A DNA stretch of 32,286 nucleotides from an uncultured Pelagibacteraceae bacterium. Lineage in GTDB: Bacteria > Pseudomonadota > Alphaproteobacteria > Pelagibacterales > Pelagibacteraceae. Under the pieces are notes generated by a model that saw only the letters and a program-made list of their open reading frames with translations, was not told where the DNA came from and searched no databases. The stretch spans positions 1 to 32,286 of the forward strand of contig CACBCU010000011.1 of assembly GCA_902537895.1 (NCBI GenBank). Direction: 5' to 3'. Below, in pieces: positions 16,501 through 25,239 of the stretch (positions within the stretch are counted from its first letter, which is position 1; the number at the start of each line of letters is the position of its first letter). The translations under genes were made by a program, and so were the position numbers.

Positions 16501-16764
16501 TGGTAAAATTGCATCAGGTTTTTCTTTTTTTAAAATTTTTTCAAGTATTTCTAAAGTAATTGGTTCTATGTAAGTTTTATCTGCAACATCTGGGTCAGTC
16601 ATTATTGTTGCTGGATTCGAATTGACTAAAATTACTTTATAACCCTCATCCTTTAATGCCTTACATGCTTGAGTGCCTGAGTAATCAAATTCACAAGCTT
16701 GACCAATTATTATCGGACCAGCTCCAACAACTAAAATTTTTTTAATATCTTTTCTTTTTGGCAT
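13540..16764 (-). CDS. carB: Carbamoyl-phosphate synthase large subunit
   Basis: 1074 residues, the normal length. Two homologous ATP-grasp halves are visible. The first begins [20 protein letters not shown] and contains [21 protein letters not shown] and [18 protein letters not shown]. The second begins [18 protein letters not shown] and contains [24 protein letters not shown] and [16 protein letters not shown]. The C-terminal ~140 residues are the MGS-like regulatory domain, ending in a region with [20 protein letters not shown]. It makes carbamoyl phosphate from bicarbonate, ammonia (channelled from CarA) and two ATP, for arginine and pyrimidine synthesis. It overlaps the end of carA by 23 bases, so translation is probably coupled. 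Confidence 0.98.
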   Translation of the reverse strand: MPKRKDIKKILVVGAGPIIIGQACEFDYSGTQACKALKDEGYKVILVNSNPATIMTDPDVADKTYIEPITLEILEKILKKEKPDAILPTMGGQTALNLAMEAEKKGVLKKYKIELIGANSKAISNAEDRKKFRKNMMDIGIDLPKSKVVNKFNQASKVLKQIGLPAIIRPAFTLGGLGGGIAKTKKEFYKIIRNGLHESPVSQVLVEECLEGWKEFEMEVVRDKKDNCIIICSIENIDPMGIHTGDSVTIAPALTLTDKEYQVMRNASIACLRKIGVETGGSNVQFAINPKNGRMVIIEMNPRVSRSSALASKATGFPIAKIAAKLAVGYTLDELKNEITKVTPASFEPTIDYVVTKIPRFTFEKFSTSPAILGTSMKSVGEAMAIGRNFKESLQKALVSLETGYSGLDRVFNINKKEIEKKLRENIPNKLLLVAEAFRKKINIKRIQNLSKIDPWFLEQIKEIVDNENKLKNKGVPRDFIEFNRIKSIGFSDKKISELTKISENVVRKRRMALKVLPVYKKVDTCAAEFKSFTPYMYSSYQRNFSLNSECEAEPTQKKKIIILGGGPNRIGQGIEFDYCCCQASFALKDAGFETIMVNCNPETVSTDYDTSDRLYFEPLKEEYVFNIIKKEQEKGNLIGVIAQFGGQTPIKLAEFLYQNNLPILGTQYTSIDLAEDRDRFRNLLNKLKLKQAESGIAKTYKQAIKIADKIGLPLIVRPSYVLGGRAMEIVYEKNDLKKFVEEAFKAAEDNPILIDKFINQAMEVDVDALSDGKDVFVAGIMQHIEEAGIHSGDSACSLPPVSIKPYLIKEIENQTKKLALALKVKGFMNIQFAIKKDQIYVIEVNPRASRTVPFVSKAKGLPLAKIASRIMAGEKLSRFNLKDKSNGMYAVKEAVFPFNKFPNSDLLLGPEMKSTGEVMGFDKNFGMAFAKSQIASANSLPKDGLAFISLKDAHKDEGIDLAKQLIKLKFKLCATKGTAEYIRKFGMKCKKINKVSSGTPHIVDVLDAKKIALVINTGGGNSEHRVSDAIALRRATLKNKVPYCTNMSTAYACLEAIKSLKTKKLEVTALQNI

Positions 16765-17938
16765 TTTTTTTAATGTTGTTTATAAATTCTTGAAAAAGGT
16801 AAACACTATCCTGAGGTCCCGGATTTGACTCTGGATGATATTGAACAGAAAAAACTGGTTTATTTTTTAAGCGAATTCCCTCTATGCCTCCATCAAATAA
16901 AGACTTATGAGTAATTTCCAAATTTCTTGGTAAACCTTCTTTAACAATTTCAAAACCATGGTTTTGACTGGTAATTTCAACACTATCATTAATAAAGTTT
17001 TTTACAGGATGATTAGCTCCACGATGTCCAAGTTTCATTTTTTTAGTTTTTGCTCCTAAGGCCAAGCCAAGCAATTGGTGACCAAGACAAATCCCAAATA
17101 TTGGAAAATTTTTTTTAATAAGATTTTTTATTATTCCAATAGCATATTTACCTGTTGCAGCAGGATCACCAGGACCATTTGATAGAAATATTCCATCAGG
17201 TTTTAGTGATGAAATTTTTTCATAACTAGCGTTACATGGTACAACTGTAACTTTACATTTAAAGTCAGAAAAATATCTTAAAATATTTTTTTTAATTCCA
17301 TAGTCTATGGCAACGATATGAAAAGATTTTTGTTTATTCTTTTGGTAGCCAGTTTGTTTTTTCCAAGTTTTAAAACCTTTCCAAAGATAATTTTTTTTTG
17401 TTGTTACCTCTTTTGCAAGATCTAAATTATTTAATCCACTCCATTTCGTAGTTAAATTGATAATCTTATTTATATTAAATTTTCCGGTTTTTGAGACTGA
17501 TATTGTGCCTTTAGGTGCCCCTTTATCTCTAATAAAATTAGTTAAATTTCTTGTATCTAATCCAGTGATTCCAACTATTTTGTTTTTTTTGAGCCAAGCA
17601 TCTAGGTGTAAAAAAGATCTATAATTTGAGGGTGATGTTATTTCCGAATTAAATATAACACCTTTTGTCCAAATTTTATCAGACTCATGATCTTCATTAT
17701 TGGTACCCACATTACCAATATGAGGAAAGGTAAAATTGATTATTTGTCCAGCATAAGATGGATCAGAAATTATTTCTTGATAACCTGTGAGAGAAGTGTT
17801 GAAGCAAACTTCTCCAGTGGCAGTTCCTTGGTAGCCAATACCAATGCCTTTAAAAATTTTTCTATTTTCAAGAACTAAAATACCTGTTTGTTTATTTGAG
17901 ATTTTTTTTGAGTTAGTTTTTTTTGCTTTTTTGATCAA
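16742..17938 (-). CDS. carA: Carbamoyl-phosphate synthase small (glutaminase) subunit
   Basis: 398 residues. The N-terminal CarA domain ([20 protein letters not shown], then [20 protein letters not shown]) is followed by a class I glutamine amidotransferase with the full triad: C284 in [11 protein letters not shown]368 and E370 in QYHPES. It releases ammonia from glutamine for CarB. The start is TTG at 17938, directly after an in-frame stop (TAA TTG), so no longer form exists; an extra basic ~15-residue N-terminus ([10 protein letters not shown]) precedes the conserved domain. Its promoter must lie in the 125-bp divergent gap shared with yqeY. Confidence 0.97.
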   Translation of the reverse strand: MIKKAKKTNSKKISNKQTGILVLENRKIFKGIGIGYQGTATGEVCFNTSLTGYQEIISDPSYAGQIINFTFPHIGNVGTNNEDHESDKIWTKGVIFNSEITSPSNYRSFLHLDAWLKKNKIVGITGLDTRNLTNFIRDKGAPKGTISVSKTGKFNINKIINLTTKWSGLNNLDLAKEVTTKKNYLWKGFKTWKKQTGYQKNKQKSFHIVAIDYGIKKNILRYFSDFKCKVTVVPCNASYEKISSLKPDGIFLSNGPGDPAATGKYAIGIIKNLIKKNFPIFGICLGHQLLGLALGAKTKKMKLGHRGANHPVKNFINDSVEITSQNHGFEIVKEGLPRNLEITHKSLFDGGIEGIRLKNKPVFSVQYHPESNPGPQDSVYLFQEFINNIKKNAKKKRY

Positions 17939-18063
17939 TTACAACTCATAAGTTAAAGGTTAATACAATAATTGGATTATTATCGCAACAGAGATGTATT
18001 ATAAAATTGAAAAAAAACAATTTTTCTTTTGAGAATTTTTTGCTTTAAAGTAGATTAAAAATT

Positions 18064-18528
18064 ATGTCTTTAAAAGAAACAATTGAAACTGAATATAAAA
18101 ACGCACTAAAATCTAAAGATAAAACAAAAATATCAACTTATAGGTTAATTTTATCATCCATCAAAGATTTAGATATTCAAAATAGATCTGGTCCTAACAA
18201 GAAAGAGACAGACGATGAGGATATTAAAAAATTATTTAAAAAAATGGTTAAGCAAAGAACCGAATCAATTGAAATCTACAAAAAAAATAATCGAACTGAT
18301 TTACTTGAAGTTGAGCAAAATGAATATGACATTATATCAAGTTTTTTACCGAAGGTTTTAGGTGATGAAGAAACAAAAAAAATATGTGAGGAAATTATAA
18401 CAAAATTAGGCGCTTCTTCACTCAAGGATATGGGTAAAGTTATGGGTGAACTAAAAAAAGAACATTCTGATAAAATTGATTTCGCTAAAGCGGGATCTCT
18501 TATCAAAGAACTGTTAAATAAACAATAA
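18064..18528 (+). CDS. yqeY: GatB/YqeY domain protein
   Basis: 154 residues matching stand-alone YqeY (GatB/YqeY, Asn/Gln amidotransferase-like) proteins in length and pattern: MSLKETIETEYKNALKSKDK, TYRLILSSIKDLDI, an EYDIISSFLPK motif and a C-terminal MGKVMGELKKEH. Members share the tRNA-binding tail fold of GatB, but the cellular role is not well established. The stop overlaps the dnaG start (TAATG). The order yqeY-dnaG-rpoD is common in many bacteria and supports the assignment. Confidence 0.93.
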   Translation: MSLKETIETEYKNALKSKDKTKISTYRLILSSIKDLDIQNRSGPNKKETDDEDIKKLFKKMVKQRTESIEIYKKNNRTDLLEVEQNEYDIISSFLPKVLGDEETKKICEEIITKLGASSLKDMGKVMGELKKEHSDKIDFAKAGSLIKELLNKQ

Positions 18529-20303
18529 TGAAATATCCAAAAGAATATCTTGATGAAATCAAAACTAGATTAAAGGTTTCTACAGTTGTATCTAAATTTG
18601 TAAGTCTAAAAAAAAGAGGAAAAGAATTCGTAGGTCTTTCACCTTTTAAAAATGAGAAAACACCATCTTTCACAGTTAACGATGAAAAAGAATTTTACCA
18701 TTGTTTTGCAACATCTGAACATGGCAACATTTTTGATTTTGTAATGAAAACACAAAATCTTAGATTTGGCGAAGCTGTAAAGTATCTTGCAAATTTGGCT
18801 GGTATGCAACCTTATACGTTTACAAAACAAGATGAAGAAAGAGAAAAAAAATGGAAAGAGTATTGTTTGATTTATAGTCAATATGTTGAATTTTACCATG
18901 ATGAATTAATTAAAAATGAAACTCATGATAACGCAAGAAATTATTTAAAAGAAAGAAATATTAACAAAGATCAAGTTAAAAAATTTAAAATAGGATATAT
19001 AAAAAAAAATCCAAATTTTTTTGAAAAATTAAAAAATGATTTCAGTGAAGAAATTTTAATAAGTACTGGGTTATTTTATTTTGATGAAAAAAAAAAAATT
19101 TATGTAGAGAGATTTAAAGGACGTTTAGTTTTTCCTATTAATAATATTTCTGGCCAACCAATTGCACTTGGCGGAAGAATAATTGAAAAAAGTGATTACC
19201 TTGCCAAATATATTAATTCTCCTGAAACTCCCTTTTTCAAAAAAGGTTCAAATTTATATAATTTAGATCAGGCTAGAAAATTATCCAATAAGATAGATCA
19301 TATTTTTCTTGTTGAGGGATATATGGATGTTGTTGGATTAGCAAAAAATAGTATAGAAAACGTAGTTGCTAACTTGGGGACTTCACTTACTGATAGACAA
19401 ATCTTAACATTAAATCAATTTTTCGATGATATTATAATTTGTTTTGACGGGGATGAGAGTGGTTATAAGGCAGCTTTAAGAGCAGCAGAAAATTCTATTA
19501 TTTATTTAAAACCAGAAAAACAAATTTCATTTCTATTTTTACCTGACAAAGAGGATCCTGATAGCTTTGTTAACAAAAATGGTAAAGATTATTTTTTAGA
19601 TTTTGCAAAAAAGAGTAAAATTTCGATACATCAGTTTATTTTTGCACACTACAAAAAACAAACTCAAAATAATCCATCATCTATGGCAATTTTTGATAAA
19701 AAGCTTAGGTCTATAGCAAACACTATTAAGGATGAATATATTAAAAGATATGTTTTAGAGTATTTCTTGGAAAAAATTTCAGAGTTAGCACCACATACTA
19801 ATTTAAGTAAAAAATTCAATTACGTAAGAAAAGTTAAATCTCTTGAAACAACAAAAAAATACTTTAATGAAAGTAAATCTTTATCAGCAATAGAGCTTAA
19901 AGAGTTTTCACTACTCTATCTGTTAATGAACAATCTAGAATTAATGAGAGAAAACTTCCATCTAATTGAGAATGTGAATTTATTTACTGAAGTTAATAAG
20001 CAAATTTTTTTAAAAATTTTATCAAAACTTAAACTTGATAAAAGATTTACACTTAAAGATTTAGAAATTGATAAACAATTAATTGAAAAAATTGATAAGT
20101 TTGCTCCAATTAAATATATTTTAGGTAAAAAGAATAAAAATGAACATGAGATAATTGGACTACTAGATGACATTAATAGAGATCTTAATAGCTACAATCT
20201 AGAACTAAGAATTCAAGAGTTAGAATCAAAGTTTTCTAAAGACCTTAGTGAGACGACGTTTAATGAGCTAAAAGAGCTCAAAAAAAAGCAAAATATCAAT
20301 TAA
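18528..20303 (+). CDS. dnaG: DNA primase
   Basis: 591 residues, a normal length. It makes RNA primers at the replication fork. The N-terminal domain aligns with the CHC2 zinc finger (GLSPFKNEKTPSFTV, then FYHCFATSEHG), but of the usual Cys-His-Cys-Cys ligands only C59 remains; the others are S38, K41 and T62, so this finger probably does not bind zinc. The TOPRIM catalytic core is complete: E in FLVEGYMDVVG, the DGD of CFDGDESGYKAALRA, and the basic KGRLVFPI/GQPIALGGRIIE strand region. The C-terminal ~150 residues are lysine-rich and weakly conserved, as expected for the DnaB-interacting domain. I recall similar finger loss in some alphaproteobacterial primases. Confidence 0.96.
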   Translation: MKYPKEYLDEIKTRLKVSTVVSKFVSLKKRGKEFVGLSPFKNEKTPSFTVNDEKEFYHCFATSEHGNIFDFVMKTQNLRFGEAVKYLANLAGMQPYTFTKQDEEREKKWKEYCLIYSQYVEFYHDELIKNETHDNARNYLKERNINKDQVKKFKIGYIKKNPNFFEKLKNDFSEEILISTGLFYFDEKKKIYVERFKGRLVFPINNISGQPIALGGRIIEKSDYLAKYINSPETPFFKKGSNLYNLDQARKLSNKIDHIFLVEGYMDVVGLAKNSIENVVANLGTSLTDRQILTLNQFFDDIIICFDGDESGYKAALRAAENSIIYLKPEKQISFLFLPDKEDPDSFVNKNGKDYFLDFAKKSKISIHQFIFAHYKKQTQNNPSSMAIFDKKLRSIANTIKDEYIKRYVLEYFLEKISELAPHTNLSKKFNYVRKVKSLETTKKYFNESKSLSAIELKEFSLLYLLMNNLELMRENFHLIENVNLFTEVNKQIFLKILSKLKLDKRFTLKDLEIDKQLIEKIDKFAPIKYILGKKNKNEHEIIGLLDDINRDLNSYNLELRIQELESKFSKDLSETTFNELKELKKKQNIN

Positions 20304-20369
20304 TTTACATTATTTATTAATGGATTTTTATAAATTTAACACTATATAAGACTCTTCAAAATAATTGCT

Positions 20370-22193
20370 GTGGAAAGAATTATTACAAAATCATTTGCTA
20401 GACTAATGGGTCGTGGAACCCATAGAGGTTTCATCACTTACGAAGAATTAAGCAAATCTCTAGGAAAGAGAAATTTGTCTGATGAAAATCTTGCTCAAGC
20501 ATTTATTCATATTCTTGATGAAAAAGTAACTCTGGTAGAAAAAAAATCAGATTTTAAAGTTCTAAGAAAAAAAGACAGTTCATCCAAAGAAGAGGGTAAA
20601 ACAATCGAGAAAAGCGATGATCCTATAAGAATGTATCTAAGAGAAATGGGCGGTGTTGAGTTATTATCAAGAGAAGGTGAAATAGCTATCGCTAAAAGAA
20701 TTGAAGCTGGAAAAGATGTAATGTTAATAGCGTTATCTCAAAGCCCTATAACAGCTCAACAATTTTTTGAATGGAATGAAAAACTTCAGAAAGATGAAAT
20801 TTTAGTTCGAGAGATTATTGATATTGATACAAATTATATGGAAGATGAATCAACAGGACCCAGTGCAAAGCAAAAAAATTCAGGAGAATTAGAAAAAGAA
20901 GAAAGCGCTGTCGAGGAAGAAGAAGATTTCAATCCCACACTCGCTGCAATGGAAAGTGAGATAAAACCTAAAGTATTAAAAACAGTTAATTTATTAACTA
21001 AAGAATATAATAAGCTTATCAAGTATCAAAAAGAAAAATTAGATTGTGTGTTAAATTCTAAGACTTTTTCGCCTGCAAAAGAAAAAGGCCATGATAAAAT
21101 TGTTAACGATATTCTAGAAAATATTAAATCTCTTCAATTGTCGCCATCTGTTTTAGAGGAGTTGGTTCAAAAACATTACGTAGAGAATAAGAAAATTGTT
21201 TCATTAGAAGGAAATTTACTCAGATTAGCTATAAATCAAAACATTTCTCGAAATGAATTTATAAAGTTTTATATAGGTAATGAAATTAACCCTAATTTAA
21301 AAAAGTTTTTAGATACAAATTCTTTATGGAAGCAATTTTTTTCAAAAAATAAAAGTGAATTTAAAAATATTAGAGATAGATTAGTTGAAATAAGTCATAA
21401 ATTAGGAATGTCAGTAACTGACTATAAAAAGTTAGTTAGCAGAGTACAAAAAGGAGAGAAAGAGTCTAGAATTGCCAAAAAAGAAATGGTTGAAGCAAAT
21501 TTGAGACTAGTTATCTCGATTGCCAAGAAATATACAAACAGAGGTTTGCAATTTTTGGATTTAATACAAGAGGGTAATATAGGATTGATGAAAGCAGTTG
21601 ATAAATTTGAATATAGAAGGGGTTATAAATTTTCTACTTATGCTACATGGTGGATAAGACAAGCAATAACGAGATCCATTGCCGATCAAGCAAGAACAAT
21701 TAGGATCCCAGTTCATATGATTGAGACTATAAATAAGATTGTGAGAACTCAAAGATTAATACTTAGTGAATTTGGAAGAGAAGCAACTCCAGAGGAATTA
21801 GCAAAAAAATTAAGAATGCCACTAGATAAAGTGAGAAAGGTTTTAAAGATTTCAAAAGAACCAGTATCTTTAGAAAAACCAGTTGGCGATGAAGAAGATA
21901 GTAGTCTAGGAGATTTTATAGAAGATACCAAAGCTCTTGCTCCTCTAGAACAAGCGATTAAATCTAACTTAGGAGAAGCTACAACAAAAATATTATCAAC
22001 TCTTACACCAAGAGAAGAAAGAGTTTTAAGAATGAGATTTGGAGTTGGAATGAATACAGATCACACTTTGGAGGAAGTTGGTCTACAATTTTCAGTAACA
22101 AGAGAGAGAATTAGGCAAATTGAAGCTAAAGCTTTGAGAAAATTAAAACATCCAAGTAGATCAAAACAGCTAAAAAGTTTCTTAGAAAGTTAA
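20370..22193 (+). CDS. rpoD: Primary RNA polymerase sigma factor (sigma70)
   Basis: 607 residues from a GTG start. A region 1.1-like N-terminus ([20 protein letters not shown]) is followed by region 1.2 (~86-118, [20 protein letters not shown]) and a long acidic non-conserved spacer. Region 2 (~375-440) has [36 protein letters not shown] and [10 protein letters not shown], the promoter -10 reader. Region 3 follows, and region 4.2 is [20 protein letters not shown] for -35 recognition. It follows dnaG with 66 bases between, as in the classic macromolecular-synthesis operon. It is the only sigma factor in the window, so it is a conceivable but unlikely target of the RsbW-like kinase. Confidence 0.97.
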   Translation: MERIITKSFARLMGRGTHRGFITYEELSKSLGKRNLSDENLAQAFIHILDEKVTLVEKKSDFKVLRKKDSSSKEEGKTIEKSDDPIRMYLREMGGVELLSREGEIAIAKRIEAGKDVMLIALSQSPITAQQFFEWNEKLQKDEILVREIIDIDTNYMEDESTGPSAKQKNSGELEKEESAVEEEEDFNPTLAAMESEIKPKVLKTVNLLTKEYNKLIKYQKEKLDCVLNSKTFSPAKEKGHDKIVNDILENIKSLQLSPSVLEELVQKHYVENKKIVSLEGNLLRLAINQNISRNEFIKFYIGNEINPNLKKFLDTNSLWKQFFSKNKSEFKNIRDRLVEISHKLGMSVTDYKKLVSRVQKGEKESRIAKKEMVEANLRLVISIAKKYTNRGLQFLDLIQEGNIGLMKAVDKFEYRRGYKFSTYATWWIRQAITRSIADQARTIRIPVHMIETINKIVRTQRLILSEFGREATPEELAKKLRMPLDKVRKVLKISKEPVSLEKPVGDEEDSSLGDFIEDTKALAPLEQAIKSNLGEATTKILSTLTPREERVLRMRFGVGMNTDHTLEEVGLQFSVTRERIRQIEAKALRKLKHPSRSKQLKSFLES

Positions 22194-22204
22194 GAATTAT
22201 TTTT

Positions 22205-22279
22205 GGGCCGTTAGCTCAATAGTAGAGTACTGCATTGACATTGCAGGGGTAGTTGGAGCGTAACCAACACGGCCCACCA
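22205..22279 (+). tRNA. tRNA-Val (GAC), with atypical D- and T-loops
   Basis: 75 nt including encoded CCA. All four stems pair perfectly: acceptor GGGCCGT/ACGGCCC, D stem GCTC/GAGT (one G-T), anticodon stem CTGCA/TGCAG around loop TTGACAT (anticodon GAC), and T stem GTTGG/CCAAC. The D loop is AATAGTA and the T loop AGCGTAA, so the usual G18, T54, T55 and A58 are replaced by A18, A54, G55 and T58, while G19 and C56 remain. Perfect stems and encoded CCA argue that it is a working gene. It lies 11 bases after rpoD. Confidence 0.85.
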
Positions 22280-22352
22280 TAAAAATTTCAATAGTAAAAA
22301 GATCTATTCTTGTTTAATGTATTGATTTATTAGAATAAATTATTCTATAAAA

Positions 22353-22429
22353 GGGCCTGTAGCTCAGTTGGTTAGAGCAGTACACTCATAATGTATTGGT
22401 CCCAGGTTCGAGTCCTGGCGGGCCCACCA
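22353..22429 (+). tRNA. tRNA with CAT anticodon (elongator Met, or Ile2)
   Basis: 77 nt with encoded CCA. Acceptor GGGCCTG/CGGGCCC (one T-G), D arm GCTC/GAGC with canonical GTTGGTTA loop, anticodon stem GTACA/TGTAT around CTCATAA, variable loop, and a T arm with canonical TTCGAGT loop. It is paired at 1-72 (G-C), so not an initiator. Elongator Met and lysidine-modified Ile2 both read CAT at the gene level and cannot be separated safely by eye. Confidence 0.92.
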
Positions 22430-22446
22430 ACATATGTAAAATTGAA

Positions 22447-23031
22447 TTACTTTGAAGAAAATTCTTTTAATGTTTTAAATAAGGATTCGATATTACCATT
22501 ATTGGAGTTTAATATTGATGCAAACTCCTCCTTTTGCGTTCTTGCTAAACTTAAGCCCTCTATTATTAGGTCTCTTATAAGTGGGTTATCCTGATTTTTT
22601 GTATAAATTCTCCAATCAATTTTCACTTCAGGTCTTTCAGAGGTTTCTTTTAGGATACTATTCACAATAGTATAGTTTTCACTCAAAACTTTTTTTGATA
22701 TCACATCAATTTCTGGATTCGTATATTCTGATAATCTACTAGAAAAACTTTTTAAAAAATAATCTTCAAATAACTGTAAATACCGAATTTTTTCCTCCTC
22801 ACTTAAGTTTTTTCTTGCTGATCCAAGAGAATAAAAACCTACACCCTGAATATCAACAGTTTCTTTAGCTATCACCTTCAACTTATTGATTTTATCCTCT
22901 TGTGAGATATCTTTAGCTAATATTTCTGATGCTCTGTTGACTGTGGATTGAACAAATACATCTGGTTCAACAGAAAAAACATGAATGAAATTAAAATTTA
23001 AAAATATTAAAATTAAAAAAAATTTTTTCAT
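22447..23031 (-). CDS. mlaC: MlaC/Ttg2D periplasmic phospholipid-binding protein
   Basis: 194 residues with a signal peptide (MKKFFLILIFLNFNFIHVFS). The mature part follows the MlaC/toluene-tolerance Ttg2D pattern: AKETVDIQGVGFYSLGSARKN, then EEEKIRYLQLFEDYFLKSFS, then VKIDWRIYTKNQDNPLIRDL and IEGLSLARTQKEEFASIL. It shuttles phospholipids between the outer-membrane MlaA complex and the inner-membrane MlaFEDB transporter, keeping outer-membrane asymmetry. It lies 23 bases after mlaA; the MlaFEDB genes are not in the window. Its 3' end faces the CAT tRNA. Confidence 0.92.
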   Translation of the reverse strand: MKKFFLILIFLNFNFIHVFSVEPDVFVQSTVNRASEILAKDISQEDKINKLKVIAKETVDIQGVGFYSLGSARKNLSEEEKIRYLQLFEDYFLKSFSSRLSEYTNPEIDVISKKVLSENYTIVNSILKETSERPEVKIDWRIYTKNQDNPLIRDLIIEGLSLARTQKEEFASILNSNNGNIESLFKTLKEFSSK

Positions 23032-23054
23032 CTCAATTTAATTTAGATAAACTT

Positions 23055-23849
23055 TTAGTTATTATCTATTTCTTCCCAATCTTCCTCATTTTTGTATAAA
23101 ATCTCGATATTTCCTTTTCTAACATTGCTAATTTTATTTTCTCTGTCTTGCAAATACAAACTTTTTACTGAAGCATAAAAGTCAATGGAATTTATTTCTA
23201 GGTTATCAAATGACTCAATATTATTTGATCTAAAATCAATACCCTCTACAGCCTTTGTTGCCATATAAAAACCTTCACTTAAATATTCGTTATTTCCGTG
23301 CACAGAGGCGTTATAGTAAGGATCACCTCCTAATACATTCATGAAAGAACCAGTTGTATCTCTTAATGTCGATGGTCCCAAAACTGGTAAAACAACGTAA
23401 CAGCCTGGTCCGACTCCCCAAGCGCCTAAAGTTTGACCATAATCCTCTTTTTCGTATTTTGGAAAACCCATTTGATTTGCAACATCGATAGTACCTAATA
23501 TTCCAACAGTTGAGTTGACCGCAAGCCTTGCCGTATTAATTATTGCTAGCTTGATATCACCCTGTAAAATATTATTAGGTATTGTAACCAAACTTGATAA
23601 ATTTGTAACAAAATTATGAGTACCTTTTTGGATAGGATCCGGTAAACTTCTATAACTTTCAGCAAGAGGTTTTATTACAGCTTTGTCAAGACTTTGATTA
23701 AATGCAAAAGTTGCTCTGTTTAAATTTTTAAAACAATCCTTAACTTTTTTCGGATCTTTTTCTATCTTTAATTCACCATCAGAACCAGCATTTGCATCCA
23801 ATGTTAATAAAAAAATTGAAATTAAAATTATTGGTAATTTTTTTAACAT
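23055..23849 (-). CDS. mlaA: MlaA/VacJ outer-membrane lipid-asymmetry protein
   Basis: 264 residues. Family motifs are clear: FKNLNRATFAFNQSLDKAVI, LPDPIQKGTHNFVTNLSS, TARLAVNSTVGILG, then DYGQTLGAWGVGPGCYVVLP and VLGPSTLRDTTG. It removes misplaced phospholipids from the outer leaflet and passes them to MlaC. The signal peptide ends in LDANA-GS with no lipobox cysteine, so unlike E. coli MlaA it is probably not a lipoprotein. It is first of the two-gene mlaA-mlaC operon, whose promoter lies in the 106-bp divergent gap with ampD. Confidence 0.95.
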   Translation of the reverse strand: MLKKLPIILISIFLLTLDANAGSDGELKIEKDPKKVKDCFKNLNRATFAFNQSLDKAVIKPLAESYRSLPDPIQKGTHNFVTNLSSLVTIPNNILQGDIKLAIINTARLAVNSTVGILGTIDVANQMGFPKYEKEDYGQTLGAWGVGPGCYVVLPVLGPSTLRDTTGSFMNVLGGDPYYNASVHGNNEYLSEGFYMATKAVEGIDFRSNNIESFDNLEINSIDFYASVKSLYLQDRENKISNVRKGNIEILYKNEEDWEEIDNN

Positions 23850-23955
23850 ATAGGCCTATTTTATATATTATTGATAGTCATGTAAATTAACATTTAATAA
23901 TAAAAAATGTCCATAAAATGTTTATAAATAGCCCAAAATTGTATTAATATTAATA

Positions 23956-24684
23956 ATGGATAAAATTTATGATTATTCACCAAATTTTAGCTTGCCAAAA
24001 AGACCGAAAAAAAGAATTAAATTTATAATCATTCATTACACAGGTATGAGAAAAGAATCAGATTCAATTAAGAGACTGCAGAGTTCTAGGTCTAAAGTTA
24101 GTTCACATTACTTAATAAAAAAAAATGGTGTAATATTAACTCTAGTTCCTGATCTTTATGAAGCTTGGCATGCTGGTTTATCAAATTGGAAAAATCATAA
24201 ATATTTGAATAAGAACTCAATTGGTATCGAAATTACCAATCCAGGTCACCGGCATGGTTACAAAAATTTTTCAAGGAAACAGATTTTTTCATTAAAAAAA
24301 CTTCTAATATCTTTAATTAAAAAATTTAAAATTAAAAAAAAGTATATACTTGGTCATTCAGATGTATCTCCTGATCGAAAAAAAGACCCAGGTGAAAAAT
24401 TCCCTTGGGTAAAGCTGGCTAAAAACGGTTTAGTTTGGTGTCATAATTTAGACTTAAAAAAAATTAAAAAACTTAGAAAAATTAAACTTTCATCTAAATT
24501 TGAGGAGAACATTTTTCTTAAAAATCTTTATAAGATTGGATATAAAAAGATAGAAGGTCTAAAATCGGAAAAAAATATAGAATATCTCACAAAGGCTTTC
24601 CAAAGGAGATTCAGACAAGATTTAGTTGATGGTAAAATAGACCAAGAGTGTTTGATAATAAGTAAAAATCTTGTCTCTCATTAA
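23956..24684 (+). CDS. ampD: AmpD-like N-acetylmuramoyl-L-alanine amidase
   Basis: 242 residues. Amidase_2 zinc ligands are visible: His in FIIIHYTGM, His in ILGHSDVSPDRK, and Asp in KKDPGEKFPW; also WHAG and NSIGIEITNPG. The C-terminal ~70 residues (EENIFLKNLYKIGYKKIEGL, then TKAFQRRFRQDLVDGKID) look like a peptidoglycan-binding helical domain, as in AmiD-type enzymes. It cleaves the amide between N-acetylmuramic acid and the stem peptide during wall recycling or remodelling. No signal peptide is seen, so it is likely cytoplasmic. It lies 44 bases before the RNase P RNA gene. Confidence 0.93.
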   Translation: MDKIYDYSPNFSLPKRPKKRIKFIIIHYTGMRKESDSIKRLQSSRSKVSSHYLIKKNGVILTLVPDLYEAWHAGLSNWKNHKYLNKNSIGIEITNPGHRHGYKNFSRKQIFSLKKLLISLIKKFKIKKKYILGHSDVSPDRKKDPGEKFPWVKLAKNGLVWCHNLDLKKIKKLRKIKLSSKFEENIFLKNLYKIGYKKIEGLKSEKNIEYLTKAFQRRFRQDLVDGKIDQECLIISKNLVSH

Positions 24685-24694
24685 AAAATTAAAC

Positions 24695-24722
24695 TTGAAA
24701 TTCTTTGATTAAATTATAGATT
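24695..24722 (+). promoter_or_regulatory. Candidate promoter of rnpB
   Basis: TTGAAA (24695-24700) and TAGATT (24717-24722) with 16-bp spacing, six bases before the 5' end of the RNA predicted from its P1 helix (24729). Spacing and position fit a sigma70 promoter. Confidence 0.4.
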
Positions 24723-24728
24723 ATTATT

Positions 24729-25082
24729 GCCAGATGAACGATTTATCGCTTTAAATTTTTTAAAGAGGAAAGTCCGGACTCTACAAGAATACAGTGCCAG
24801 GTAATTCCTGGCGGGGGCAACCCTAGGGATAGTGCCACAGAAAATAAACCGCCATAACATGGCAAGGGTGAAAAGGTGTGGTAAGAGCACACCGGTTCTA
24901 TTGGTAACAATGAACGCTGGAAAACCCCACTGGGAGCAAAACTAAGTAGAGATGACAATGTTAAAAAACTAAAAGCAATTCTTGGCTAGTCATCAGGGTT
25001 AGTTGCTTGAGCTCAAAAGTGATTTTGAGCCTAGATAAATGATAAATTTAAATGACAGAACCCGGCTTACAGTTCATCTGGC
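24729..25082 (+). ncRNA. rnpB: RNase P RNA (class A)
   Basis: The ends pair as helix P1: GCCAGATGAAC (24729-24739) with GTTCATCTGGC (25072-25082). Conserved regions appear in order: GAGGAAAGTCCGGACTC, then GGGGGCAACCCTAGGGATAG, GCCACAGAAA..ACCGCC, AAGGGTGAAAAGGTG with GGTAAGAGCACACCGG, and near the end ACAGAACCCGGCTTACAG. It is the catalytic RNA that matures tRNA 5' ends. The layout is bacterial type A with a small AT-rich variable region near 24960-25050. Confidence 0.97.
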
Positions 25083-25114
25083 TACATAATAATTTAATCA
25101 ACATAAATGTTCAC

Positions 25115-25143
25115 GTTTTGATTCATTTTTGATCAAACTTTTT
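25115..25143 (+). terminator. Possible rnpB terminator
   Basis: GTTTTGAT (25115-25122) can pair with ATCAAAC (25132-25138), with one bulged T, and is followed by TTTTT (25139-25143). It resembles a weak intrinsic terminator and overlaps the possible mraZ -35 box. Confidence 0.35.
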
Positions 25144-25158
25144 ATCTATTTCTATATT
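25129..25158 (+). promoter_or_regulatory. Candidate promoter of the mraZ-dcw operon
   Basis: TTGATC (25129-25134) and TATATT (25153-25158), spacing 18 bp. Transcription would begin near 25165, about 20 bases before the MraZ boxes, the expected place for repressor sites in this operon. Confidence 0.4.
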
Positions 25159-25187
25159 AACCTAAGTATTGACTCATCCATTAAAAA

Positions 25188-25222
25188 CCCATAATATCCC
25201 ATAAATTCCCAAATTATGGGAA
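25188..25222. promoter_or_regulatory. MraZ operator (TGGGN boxes)
   Basis: On the minus strand three TGGG boxes occur at exact 10-bp steps (CCCA on + at 25188, 25198 and 25208), the arrangement known for MraZ binding. A fourth box TGGGA on the + strand (25217-25221) makes the palindrome TTCCCA-AATTA-TGGGAA (25206-25222). It lies just upstream of mraZ, consistent with autorepression of the division cluster. Confidence 0.8.
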
Positions 25223-25239
25223 AATAAATTTTATGGCTT

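Noticed and set aside
22391-22594. Plus-strand open frame of 67 codons
   Set aside because: It begins inside the CAT-anticodon tRNA and continues antisense to the end of mlaC; no coding signal of its own.
24743-24958. Minus-strand open frame of 71 codons
   Set aside because: It lies entirely inside the RNase P RNA gene, whose conserved regions and P1 pairing explain the sequence.
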